Below, in pieces: positions 1 to 7,030 of a stretch of DNA of 49,477 bases. The DNA comes from a bacterium. Lineage in GTDB: Bacteria; SZUA-79; Acidulodesulfobacterales; Acidulodesulfobacteraceae. The notes below the pieces were generated by a model. The model was given only the letters and a program-made list of their open reading frames with translations, searched no databases and was not told the DNA's origin. A program made the position numbers and the translations under genes. Where the stretch lies: positions 1 to 49,477 of the forward strand of contig JAJYYR010000006.1 in NCBI GenBank assembly GCA_021800805.1, read 5' to 3'. Within the stretch, counting starts at the first letter, position 1. The number at the start of each line of letters is the position of its first letter.

Positions 1-160
1 CATCCGTCATGCTTTCTTTCAGCGCTTGAGGTATCGCGCTAACCTGGTCGATTGTATCCAGCCTGTCTATAATATTAAGCAGGTGTTCTAATGCTTGCGG
101 CTTTTCCGAGAGCTTCTTGGTCAGGGCGGCAGCTACATCTATTACTTCATTTTCAGCCAT
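1..160 (-). CDS. DUF1641-like protein, N-terminal part (runs off the window)
   Basis: About 53 codons are visible, from an ATG at 158-160 preceded by a good Shine-Dalgarno (AAGGAGG on the minus strand). The peptide begins MAENEVIDVAAALTKKLSEK and continues with an amphipathic helical segment (LEHLLNIIDRLDTIDQ). Small DUF1641 proteins commonly sit beside sulfide:quinone-oxidoreductase-like flavoproteins and have this helical start. The gene is downstream of, and co-directional with, the flavoprotein gene 26 bp away, so the two are probably one operon. Biochemical function is unknown. The family call rests on context and a short stretch of sequence. Confidence 0.6.
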   Translation of the reverse strand, partial: MAENEVIDVAAALTKKLSEKPQALEHLLNIIDRLDTIDQVSAIPQALKESMTD

Positions 161-186
161 AATTTGCCTCCTTTTAAATCGTTAAA

Positions 187-1326
187 TTAAAGAATTCCCA
201 TCGGGGTAAGCCAGTAAACTTTGTTATACGTTAATTTGAACCAGTGGATAAGCGCCGACGGAGTAACCGGGTTAGGCGGAGTATTATAATCGAACATAAT
301 ATAAGTAGCCTTGGTCATACCCGTTTCGATAAAGCAGAACACCTTTCCGTCATATCTGAACGGAGTAAGTCCGTCTCTTAATTCGGATGCTATGTTTTCG
401 ACGATAACGTCGGATTCGAAGTGGGCAGTAGAACCCGCCTTGCTTATCGGAAGATTGGTGGTATCGCCCACGACGTATATATTTGTGGAGCCTTCCATTT
501 TAAGCGTAAATTTGTCGGTAGGAACGAAGCCGTTCTGTCCGAGACCGGAATCTTCTATTACCTGCGCGCCTTTATGCGGCGGAATAGTTATCATAATGTC
601 GTATTTTAAAGTTACGCCTTCGAGACTTGTAACCGTTTTTTTGTTCGGGTCGACTTCTTTCATATTAAACAGCGTTTCCGTATTGATTCCGTGTTTTGGA
701 AAAGTTTTAGCGGCAAAATGGGCGACCGGCTCAAGTCCGTGAAGCCTTCCTATCGGATATGTATAAGTATAATCGACCTTATCTCTTATGCCTCTCTGTT
801 TAAGCCAATCATCAAGCATATATGAAACTTCTAAAGGCGCGACGGGACATTTGTGCGGCAAGCCTATCGTTAAAACAATTTTTCCGCCTTTAAAATTAAC
901 TAATTCATGGCGAAGTTTCATACAGGCGTCCACTTCATAGAACCAGTTTCCGCCTTCTTTTAAGCCGGGTATCATTTCCGGAGCCGGTCTGGAGCCGGTT
1001 GCAAGAACCAATATGTCGTATTTCATTACTACGCCGTTTTTAAGATGCACTTCATTCTTATCTTTATCGATTTTAACCGCTGGATGAAGGTGCAGTTCAA
1101 CCATCGGGTCAAGCAGGTCCTTTTCGTTTCTTACAAGCTCGTCGTGGTGCTTTAAACCGAAGAGCATATATAAAAGGCCGGGCTGATAAAAATGCTCCGG
1201 CTTATCAGAAACAACGTCTATTACAAGCTCTCCCTTTTTAAGTTCGGGACGCATTTTTTTAGCAAGCAAATTTGCAATGATAGTTCCACCTACGCCTCCT
1301 CCGACGATAACTACTCTTTTTGACAT
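187..1326 (-). CDS. Sulfide:quinone oxidoreductase-like FAD flavoprotein
   Basis: 379 residues, the usual size for SQR-type two-dinucleotide-binding-domain flavoproteins, which oxidise sulfide and pass electrons to membrane quinone. An N-terminal FAD-binding motif (VVIVGGGVGG, residues 5-14), a second ATG motif (LATGSRP, about 108-114) and a C-terminal FAD motif (YVVGDTTNLP, about 284-293) are visible. Cys135, Cys160 (in GLPHKCP) and Cys331 (in KVFCFIETG) lie roughly where SQRs have their redox cysteines. A hydrophobic C-terminal segment could support membrane association. Genes for TusA-like and DsrE-like sulfur-transfer proteins lie directly upstream on the same strand, which supports sulfide or persulfide metabolism. 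A related flavoprotein with another sulfur substrate is possible. Confidence 0.82.
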   Translation of the reverse strand: MSKRVVIVGGGVGGTIIANLLAKKMRPELKKGELVIDVVSDKPEHFYQPGLLYMLFGLKHHDELVRNEKDLLDPMVELHLHPAVKIDKDKNEVHLKNGVVMKYDILVLATGSRPAPEMIPGLKEGGNWFYEVDACMKLRHELVNFKGGKIVLTIGLPHKCPVAPLEVSYMLDDWLKQRGIRDKVDYTYTYPIGRLHGLEPVAHFAAKTFPKHGINTETLFNMKEVDPNKKTVTSLEGVTLKYDIMITIPPHKGAQVIEDSGLGQNGFVPTDKFTLKMEGSTNIYVVGDTTNLPISKAGSTAHFESDVIVENIASELRDGLTPFRYDGKVFCFIETGMTKATYIMFDYNTPPNPVTPSALIHWFKLTYNKVYWLTPMGIL

Positions 1327-1374
1327 AACAGCCTCCTTAAAATAAAAATTAATTAAATTTAATAATATTAGCTC

Positions 1375-1635
1375 TTACATATCTTTAACTTTTTTGGCAT
1401 AAATCTTCCAGAATCCTTCGCCTGGAATAACGCCCAAAAATTCCTGCTTAACTTTGTTGAGCCATTCGGGAACGTCCTTGGCGCTTCCCGCATCTCCTGA
1501 AATCAATTCTATCACGGAGCCTACCGGCTGCTGCCTAACTTCTTTTATAAGCTCCATCAGCGGTCCGGGACAATATGTTCCTCTTGCGTCCACCGTAACC
1601 GTCGGTTTAATCTGCTTTAATTCTTCTTCGGTCAT
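1375..1635 (-). CDS. TusA-family sulfur carrier protein
   Basis: 86 residues. The family signature Cys-Pro-x-Pro is present as CPGP with the persulfide-carrying cysteine at residue 22, after a first beta strand (VTVDARG). TusA proteins accept sulfane sulfur as a cysteine persulfide and hand it on in the cytoplasm. The C-terminal half (GEGFWKIYAKKVKDM) is shared with the next gene upstream, so the two are tandem paralogues. The position between SQR-like and DsrE-like genes points to dissimilatory sulfur trafficking and away from tRNA thiolation. Confidence 0.85.
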   Translation of the reverse strand: MTEEELKQIKPTVTVDARGTYCPGPLMELIKEVRQQPVGSVIELISGDAGSAKDVPEWLNKVKQEFLGVIPGEGFWKIYAKKVKDM

Positions 1636-1672
1636 AACAAATACCCCCTTTATATTTTAAAATTAAATTTAA

Positions 1673-1930
1673 TCACATACTGTTTACTTTTTTAGCGAAA
1701 ATTCTCCAGTATCCGGTTTCTTCGATAACGGATAAAGTTTCCTGATGGACTCTGTTTATCCAGTCTAAGACTTCATCGACGTCTTCTCTTTTATCGGTCA
1801 GCAATTCGATAACCGCGTCTTTCGGCTGCTGCCGCATTTCTATAATGAATTCGCCTACCGGCGGCATACAGCAGGAAACTCCTCTGATATCTACCACGAC
1901 AGATTTTACGTCTTTTGTATAATTACCCAT
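1673..1930 (-). CDS. TusA-like paralogue with altered active-site motif
   Basis: 85 residues, clearly homologous to the adjacent TusA over the whole length (RQQP after the motif, and a C-terminus of GYWRIFAKKVNSM). The signature is altered: where TusA has Cys-Pro-Gly-Pro this protein has Cys20-Cys21-Met-Pro-Pro, one residue longer with two adjacent cysteines. A sulfur-carrier role is still likely because cysteine is retained at the motif start. The strict CPxP motif is lost, so partner or substrate may differ. The start ATG at 1928-1930 has a GGAGG-type ribosome site. Confidence 0.75.
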   Translation of the reverse strand: MGNYTKDVKSVVVDIRGVSCCMPPVGEFIIEMRQQPKDAVIELLTDKREDVDEVLDWINRVHQETLSVIEETGYWRIFAKKVNSM

Positions 1931-1995
1931 ATACAGAAACCTCCCTCAGCCTTTCATAAACATTAGCCGGATGAATATCAGGCGCGCAAATGCCG

Positions 1996-2388
1996 CTAAA
2001 AAGTGATAGTTTCGGCTCCTTCCATAATGCCGAGAAATGCTGCGAGCCCTAAATGGTCATCGACGATATCTAATAAATCGTCTTTTTCCAGCCCGCAAAT
2101 ATCCATAACCATCGAACACACGTAAATTTTAAGCCCGCCAAGCATTTTAGCCTGGTCAAAGAGTTCATAAAACAAAGTAGCTTTTTTTTCTTTTATTAAA
2201 TCGTAAAGCTTACCTCCGGTAAAATTTTTCTTTTCTACATTTTTTTTTAAAAAATTAAAAACCGCGTTTCCCGTTACGAAAATAGAAACATCTATTCCCG
2301 AAACAGCGGCGACCGATGCAATCATCGAAGCCACGTGCGATTTTTCATACTCTTCCGATACAATCATAATTGCTAATTTTTCTGCCAT
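1996..2388 (-). CDS. DsrE/DsrF-like family protein
   Basis: 130 residues with the DsrE-like pattern: an N-terminal strand (KLAIMIVSEEYEKSH), a central strand followed by GNAVFNFL, and a conserved Cys91 in KIYVCSMVMDICGL, with a second cysteine at 98. DsrE-like proteins accept or transfer sulfane sulfur, often together with TusA. It is first in a minus-strand series DsrE-TusA-TusA-SQR-DUF1641 with short gaps, likely one transcription unit reading away from the tRNA-Val gene. The start has an AGAGGAGAA ribosome site. Confidence 0.8.
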   Translation of the reverse strand: MAEKLAIMIVSEEYEKSHVASMIASVAAVSGIDVSIFVTGNAVFNFLKKNVEKKNFTGGKLYDLIKEKKATLFYELFDQAKMLGGLKIYVCSMVMDICGLEKDDLLDIVDDHLGLAAFLGIMEGAETITF

Positions 2389-2618
2389 AAATTGTTCTCC
2401 TCTTTATATTTTTATTTTTATAATATATACATATATAAAATGATATGCCTGAATTTATCGTTTTTATCCGTTAATGCATCTTGGCATTTATATAATATTT
2501 ATATGTATGCAAAATATATGCCCGAATTTAATTATTATTAATTATGGGATAATGCATTTAAATTAAGTAACTTAAATTTTTAGTATATAATTAAATAACT
2601 AAAATTTAATGCCAAATT

Positions 2619-2655
2619 GCCGTTTTATTATGACAAAATGTCATAATAAAACGGC
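2619..2655. repeat. Perfect 17-bp inverted repeat with 3-base loop
   Basis: GCCGTTTTATTATGACA at 2619-2635 is matched exactly by its reverse complement at 2639-2655 around AAA. It lies between the divergent DsrE-like operon and the tRNA-Val promoter, in otherwise AT-rich gene-free sequence (2389-2718). It could be a bidirectional hairpin, an operator or an insulator. Nothing in the sequence decides between these. Confidence 0.8.
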
Positions 2656-2671
2656 TGCAATAAAATGTCTA

Positions 2672-2701
2672 TTGACAAAATGAGGATGGAGGTAGTAATA
2701 T
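2672..2701 (+). promoter_or_regulatory. Probable promoter of tRNA-Val
   Basis: TTGACA at 2672-2677 and TAATAT at 2696-2701 are separated by 18 bases. They end 17 bases before the mature tRNA 5' end, which fits a sigma70-type promoter for the tRNA gene. No other start site competes in this interval. Confidence 0.6.
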
Positions 2702-2718
2702 ATATTAACTTTCAATTT

Positions 2719-2794
<76 letters not shown>

Positions 2795-2840
2795 GTAAAA
2801 TAAGGGCTTTGCGGTAGGTTTAAAATAATTAATTTTTTCG

Positions 2841-2864
2841 ACTGTGCCCTAATTTGTGCAAAAA
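2841..2864 (+). repeat. Putative integrase arm-type site, left
   Basis: ACTGTGCCCTAATTTGTGCA followed by AAAA matches 46674-46697 at all but one of the first 23 positions, in the same orientation. The left copy lies 46 bp inside the left att core and the right copy 124 bp inside the right core. Tyrosine integrases bind such short repeats flanking the core with their N-terminal domain. The role is inferred. Confidence 0.6.
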
Positions 2865-3216
2865 GATTTCTCTAAGACGCCGCCATTAATCTATTTAATA
2901 ATTTGATTTACGCCTTCCTTTACGATGTTATTGATGGTAATTTTTTAGCTTTACGTGTTGATTGTAAAGCTTCCTTATTTAATCCAAATTTAATTTTTAA
3001 AAGCTACGCTGTTTTGGGTCTCTCTTTATTTAGCATAAAGTTAAGAATTATAAGGACTTTAAATAATCAGGTATCCAGTTTTATGCTAATGTTTTGTTTG
3101 CAAAAAACTATAAATAACAAGGGTTTTTCAGTTGTAAGATATGCACTTTTATGTCTTTTGCTATGTAGTTTTGGGTTAATTTGAATAAAGAAACCGTTTA
3201 AAATTCGGTGTCAACT
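2865..3216. other. Gene-free left margin of the element
   Basis: AT-rich sequence with no reading frame having a credible ribosome site or recognisable product. A plus-strand frame at 2903-3184 exists but has no Shine-Dalgarno and an unnatural composition. This fits a non-coding att-proximal margin or decayed coding sequence. Confidence 0.5.
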
Positions 3217-3450
3217 TTAACGCGATAAATGGTAAGAATATAATCGATCACTGAACTCCTTTAATATCCGTTCTTTCCTTGCCTCGAGTTCCGGTATAAA
3301 ATCTTCCTCAAGCGTTTCCTTCAAATTCATAACCGACTGCCTTTCTAATTTTAATTTCCGCATCTCTTTTGCAATTTTCCTTTCTTTATTTACCAGATAA
3401 ATCAGAAATAATATTTCGGCCGCCGCAAAAATCAATTCCAAAATAAACAT
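3217..3450 (-). CDS. Small membrane-anchored coiled-coil protein
   Basis: 77 residues. One hydrophobic helix (MFILELIFAAAEILFLIYLV) is followed by a charged, probably coiled-coil tail rich in Lys, Glu and Leu. The start is supported by an AGGGGG ribosome site. No family is recognised. It stands alone, with 340 bp of gene-free AT-rich sequence (3451-3792) upstream and the element margin downstream. A role in the membrane with a cytoplasmic coiled coil is all the sequence supports. Confidence 0.6.
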   Translation of the reverse strand: MFILELIFAAAEILFLIYLVNKERKIAKEMRKLKLERQSVMNLKETLEEDFIPELEARKERILKEFSDRLYSYHLSR

Positions 3451-3792
3451 TGATACAGCCCCCTTTTAAATTAGCATAAATTTAATTGTATCAAAGAAAT
3501 ATTACAGGATTATGACGGTTTTGTTGCGAAACAGTTAAATTTATGTTGCATTTGTGTTACAAATTGCAACTAACATTCATAAAAATAAAGGATTTTGCAT
3601 TTTAAAATTATTCTATTTTTAAAACACTTCAAAGCAATCATATTCTGAAGCAAGGGTAATTTATCGAAAAAATAAAATCGTTTCTAAGGCGAGCTAAAAA
3701 CAGATAGAATTAGCCTAAAAACTTGCAAAAAGCAAGCAGGGTTTGAGTTTGCCGGAAGGGTATAAAGAGAATATAGGCATTGGAGAAGATTT

Positions 3793-4005
3793 TTAATGCC
3801 TGCTGATTAAATACATAATAACCGTCAGTATTATGCTTGCTATAATACTTAATCCCAGCGGAAAATAAAAAGTAAAATTACCCTTTTTAATTACTATATC
3901 GCCGGGAAGTTTGCCGAAAGGCGGTTTATTAAATAAGACAAATAATACTCCCAAAATTATTAATACTATTCCGGTTAATATAAGAATCTTCCCAAGTCCT
4001 TGCAT
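3793..4005 (-). CDS. DUF2905 family small membrane protein
   Basis: 70 residues with two membrane helices joined by a loop with the family hallmark: FGKLPGDIVIKKGNFTFYFP, then a second hydrophobic helix (LGLSIIASIILTVIMYL). DUF2905 proteins are short bacterial inner-membrane proteins of unknown function with this strongly conserved PGD-x-x-x-x-x-x-N-x-T-F-YFP loop. The gene is 5 bp downstream of the prepilin-peptidase-like gene, so the two are probably cotranscribed. Its presence inside a mobile element is unusual, since the family is normally chromosomal, and suggests captured host DNA. Confidence 0.88.
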   Translation of the reverse strand: MQGLGKILILTGIVLIILGVLFVLFNKPPFGKLPGDIVIKKGNFTFYFPLGLSIIASIILTVIMYLISRH

Positions 4006-4010
4006 ATTAT

Positions 4011-4616
4011 TTAAATATTTTTTACGATTATAAACATACCCGCCGAAACTAAAAACAAAACCGGCACGAAGGCGAAATGAAACGCTTTAACTTTCGATTT
4101 GTCGAATACTCCGTCTATCTTGGCGCTGAAATGCGTTATTAGTTTTCCTAAAATAATCGCCAAAACCGAAATTATTATAATATTTTCCCTGCCTACGAAA
4201 ATTCCTATTGCTCCCGCTGTTAAAATATCTCCAAAAGCGTAAGAGCCGAGCCTTAAAATATCAATTAGGATAAATATACCTAATCCTATGCCTAACGCCT
4301 CAAAAGCGTTAATAAGGGGCTTATTTGCCAAATAGGCGAATAACACGCCTGCAAGCATTAAAAATATAGGGATAAATCTATGTATTCTTTCAAAAAGCAT
4401 ATCGGTGAACGACATTAAAATTAATCCGGAGAAAAGAACGAGATATTTTAAATTAAAACCGGCAGGGATAATTAATTTGTTAGTCGAAACGGCGGTTTTT
4501 ACGGCAAAATAAATATCGGCAAAATTGCTTGAGAAAAAAGGATACAGGATAAGCACGCCGGCAAATACGGCAAGGACGGGGAGGATAAAAATATGTTTAG
4601 ATTTTATTTTAAGCAT
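4011..4616 (-). CDS. A24 prepilin-peptidase-like membrane protein
   Basis: 201 residues, nearly all membrane helices. Two aspartate-bearing segments recall A24 aspartic prepilin peptidases: SFTDMLFERIHRFIPI, like the family's D-x-R-x-x-x-IPN region, and GSYAFGDILTAGAIGIFVG, like the GxGD-K-lysine-rich motif. GxGD is seen as AFGD, and the lysine after it is missing. These enzymes cleave type IV pilin-like leaders. No pilin gene is visible here, so substrate and activity are open. The N-terminal about 43 residues closely resemble those of the next upstream protein (4740-5771). Confidence 0.55.
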   Translation of the reverse strand: MLKIKSKHIFILPVLAVFAGVLILYPFFSSNFADIYFAVKTAVSTNKLIIPAGFNLKYLVLFSGLILMSFTDMLFERIHRFIPIFLMLAGVLFAYLANKPLINAFEALGIGLGIFILIDILRLGSYAFGDILTAGAIGIFVGRENIIIISVLAIILGKLITHFSAKIDGVFDKSKVKAFHFAFVPVLFLVSAGMFIIVKNI

Positions 4617-4630
4617 TAAATTATCTTTTC

Positions 4631-4720
4631 AGTTTCATTATATTTTGTAATTTGCAGGATAGTTGCAATAACTTTTGTATAGTTGCATTATCTTTTGTAA
4701 AGTTTCAATAACTTTTGGAA
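4631..4720. repeat. Phased 20-bp repeats (four units)
   Basis: Units starting at 4631, 4661, 4681 and 4701 follow the pattern AGTTKCAWTAWCTTTTGTAA, with a 10-base spacer after the first. The last three are directly abutting. They fill the gap between two minus-strand genes, directly upstream of the prepilin-peptidase-like gene. Exact 20-bp phasing resembles iterons or a cooperative regulator-binding array. A different iteron set lies beside rep at 36.5 kb. Confidence 0.75.
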
Positions 4721-4739
4721 CTTACAATTTATACTGCTT

Positions 4740-5771
4740 TTATTTCTTTAGCATATCATCTAGTATATCATTCCTTTCTTTACTCAATTCAGATTCTATA
4801 TCTTTTTTTAATTCTATTACATCGTTGTTTAATTTTTTTAAAAGTTCGCCTAAAGATTTTAAATCCTTATTTTTTTTAATAAAATCTTCAGAATTTTTAA
4901 TTATTTGCAATAAATCTTCCGATTTTATTGTTATATTTTTTGCGTAAGTAATATCTCTGTTTTTATAGGTAATTGTTATTTTTTGACCTAACTTATTTTG
5001 CAGAGAATCTTTTATTATTTCTAAATTTTTTTTAGAGAAAAATGCATTATCAATATTATTTCCGCTTATCAAAGAATTGTGCGGAAGTTTGGAATCATCT
5101 CGGTTATCAATTTTCATCATCTGAGGATTAAATTGTTCATTTAAAGGCGAAAAGTATGGTGAAAATAAATTGTTTATAGTTGAAGACAATTGATTAGATA
5201 CGGCTAATTTATTTTCTTCGTATCTTTTAAAATGACCGTCTATTACTTCAATTTTATTTAAATATTTATCCTTTATACGATAAACGTAATGTGATAATTT
5301 TAATCTATAATATTCCCATTTGTTAAATGTAAAATTATCAATGAGCGTCAGAATTTCTAAATTATCTTGGTTTTCCTTAAATTGTATGATAAAATTATAT
5401 AAAGGTTCTATCCAATCTTCAAGTAATGGATTGTATAATTCATTGACCAATTCACGATGTTCATTATAGAGTTCCGATATTAAAGTATTATCCGCCTGTT
5501 TCTTAGTCTGAATGGCCAAATTATGTGTTTCAACAGCATAATAACCGGTTATGATTACCAAGATTATCATTGCAAAAGCGTTGATAAGTGAAGCGTTATA
5601 ATGAAGCCATTTAATTAGATCGCCAAGTCTTAAAATTGCAATTCTAAAGCAAAAATAAACATCGAAAAAATTATGAGAGAAAAAAAGATATAACAGTATT
5701 AATGCACCGATGATAATGACAGCAAGAACTGTGAGAATAAATATGCGTTTGTGTTTTGCTGGGTTAAACAT
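4740..5771 (-). CDS. Membrane protein with long cytoplasmic helical domain, unknown
   Basis: 343 residues. There are two N-terminal hydrophobic segments (about 9-45 and 58-80), then a mostly charged region with predicted helices and a Lys/Glu-rich coiled-coil end. No catalytic motif is recognised. The first about 43 residues share the pattern K-H-x-x-IFIL-x-VLAV and FFS-x-NF-x-D-x-YF with the neighbouring prepilin-peptidase-like protein, as if a membrane-anchor cassette had been copied. Its neighbours on the defence side suggest accessory cargo. Confidence 0.6.
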   Translation of the reverse strand: MFNPAKHKRIFILTVLAVIIIGALILLYLFFSHNFFDVYFCFRIAILRLGDLIKWLHYNASLINAFAMIILVIITGYYAVETHNLAIQTKKQADNTLISELYNEHRELVNELYNPLLEDWIEPLYNFIIQFKENQDNLEILTLIDNFTFNKWEYYRLKLSHYVYRIKDKYLNKIEVIDGHFKRYEENKLAVSNQLSSTINNLFSPYFSPLNEQFNPQMMKIDNRDDSKLPHNSLISGNNIDNAFFSKKNLEIIKDSLQNKLGQKITITYKNRDITYAKNITIKSEDLLQIIKNSEDFIKKNKDLKSLGELLKKLNNDVIELKKDIESELSKERNDILDDMLKK

Positions 5772-5850
5772 TGAATTGTATTTTATGTATTTCTAAATTG
5801 AAGATTATATAAGCAAAATGCGACTAAAAATAAGCAAATAATGTTTTATT

Positions 5851-6918
5851 TTAAATTTCATTATTGGTATCAACAAAGACACGGTTTATTTCCGCTGCTA
5901 ATTTTGGCGGAACCGCATTTCCTATCTGGCGGGCTATATCCTGCATATTTCCATAAAAAGTATAATCATAGGGAAAACTTTGAATGGCTGCCCCCTCTTT
6001 AAGAGATACAGGCCTGTTCTGTTCGGGATGTGCAAATCTTCCTGTAGTAATTGAATTAAATCTTGTAGTAATAGTGGGCGCAGGTCTGTCCCAGAACATT
6101 CTGCCGTATGTATCGGAGTAACCCGATGTTTTCCTGTGGCACTTAAGTATAAGGTCATCCGGCCAGTTTTTTCTGTCTCCCCCGTCAACAGGAGTAAATT
6201 TAAGCCTTTTTGCATTGAGAGCCGAAAGCCCGCCGGAACAATGATTGGGAATATGGCAGGACGAAGCCCCTGCACTTATAGGGGGGAATTTCACGGTATC
6301 CCCGATGGCATCCCTTACCGAAACATACGGAACATTTTTGCCGCATAAGGGAAGAGGCACCGATATTATTCCGTGCCTTGAAGCAGCCAGGACAAATCTT
6401 TTTCTGTTCTGGGGCACTCCGTAATCTTTTGCGTTTATTATTTTAAAATCATAATAATAGCCATTACGTTTAAGTACATTTATAAAACAGGAAAGCACCC
6501 TGCCGTGCACTTTTTCTATTTCAGGAACGTTTTCCATAAAAACATAATCGGGTTTTACCTCATCGATAAGCCTCGCAAACTCCAGCAGAAGAACGGCTCT
6601 TTGATCGGAATCCCTTTGACGGTTCCGTTTCGAAAAAGGCTGACAGGGCGCACAACCGGCAAGCATAAAACGGTCTGCGCCAGATTCCGCGAAGATATTG
6701 TTTATAAATTCCGCACGGACATCTTCTATCTTCATATTTATGAATCTCGAAGGCGAACCGTTTCTTCTTATGTTGTTTGATTCATACGTCTGACGGCATT
6801 TGCCGTCAGAATCTATTCCGCATAGCACGTCTATACCGATATCGAGAAGCCCCCTAGTCAGGCCTCCCGCTCCGCAGTAAAGGTCTATAGCGGCTATTTT
6901 TTTAATATTTTTCGCCAT
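5851..6918 (-). CDS. DNA (cytosine-5) methyltransferase
   Basis: 355 residues with the C5-methyltransferase motifs in order: motif I (DLYCGAGGLTRGL, residues 12-24), the catalytic motif IV (GCAPCQPFS, nucleophile Cys92), the ENV motif (MENVPEI), QNRKR (VPQNRKRFVLAASR), a target-recognition region, and C-terminal motifs IX-X (PAPTITTRF, RQIGNAVPPKLA). It transfers methyl from S-adenosylmethionine to cytosine C5. It is the last gene of the left defence series, 112 bp after the receiver-domain gene. It is close in layout and recognition-region motifs (GRFAH, AIQ-SFP) to the methyltransferase at 40748-41797, so the two may recognise related sites. Confidence 0.93.
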   Translation of the reverse strand: MAKNIKKIAAIDLYCGAGGLTRGLLDIGIDVLCGIDSDGKCRQTYESNNIRRNGSPSRFINMKIEDVRAEFINNIFAESGADRFMLAGCAPCQPFSKRNRQRDSDQRAVLLLEFARLIDEVKPDYVFMENVPEIEKVHGRVLSCFINVLKRNGYYYDFKIINAKDYGVPQNRKRFVLAASRHGIISVPLPLCGKNVPYVSVRDAIGDTVKFPPISAGASSCHIPNHCSGGLSALNAKRLKFTPVDGGDRKNWPDDLILKCHRKTSGYSDTYGRMFWDRPAPTITTRFNSITTGRFAHPEQNRPVSLKEGAAIQSFPYDYTFYGNMQDIARQIGNAVPPKLAAEINRVFVDTNNEI

Positions 6919-7030
6919 ATATTCCCCTGACGAAACTGTTTAGTTTCATTTTATAGCATATGTAATAATATATTAAAATATTTAAAATAAAATTCATGCG
7001 TAAAAATAAGTTAGCGCGCAAATAATTCAT

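Noticed and set aside
2903..3184. 93-codon plus-strand frame next to the left att site
   Set aside because: No ribosome site, odd composition and no recognisable pattern. Treated as gene-free margin.
4631..4720. CRISPR-like repeats
   Set aside because: Units abut in 20-bp phase without spacers.
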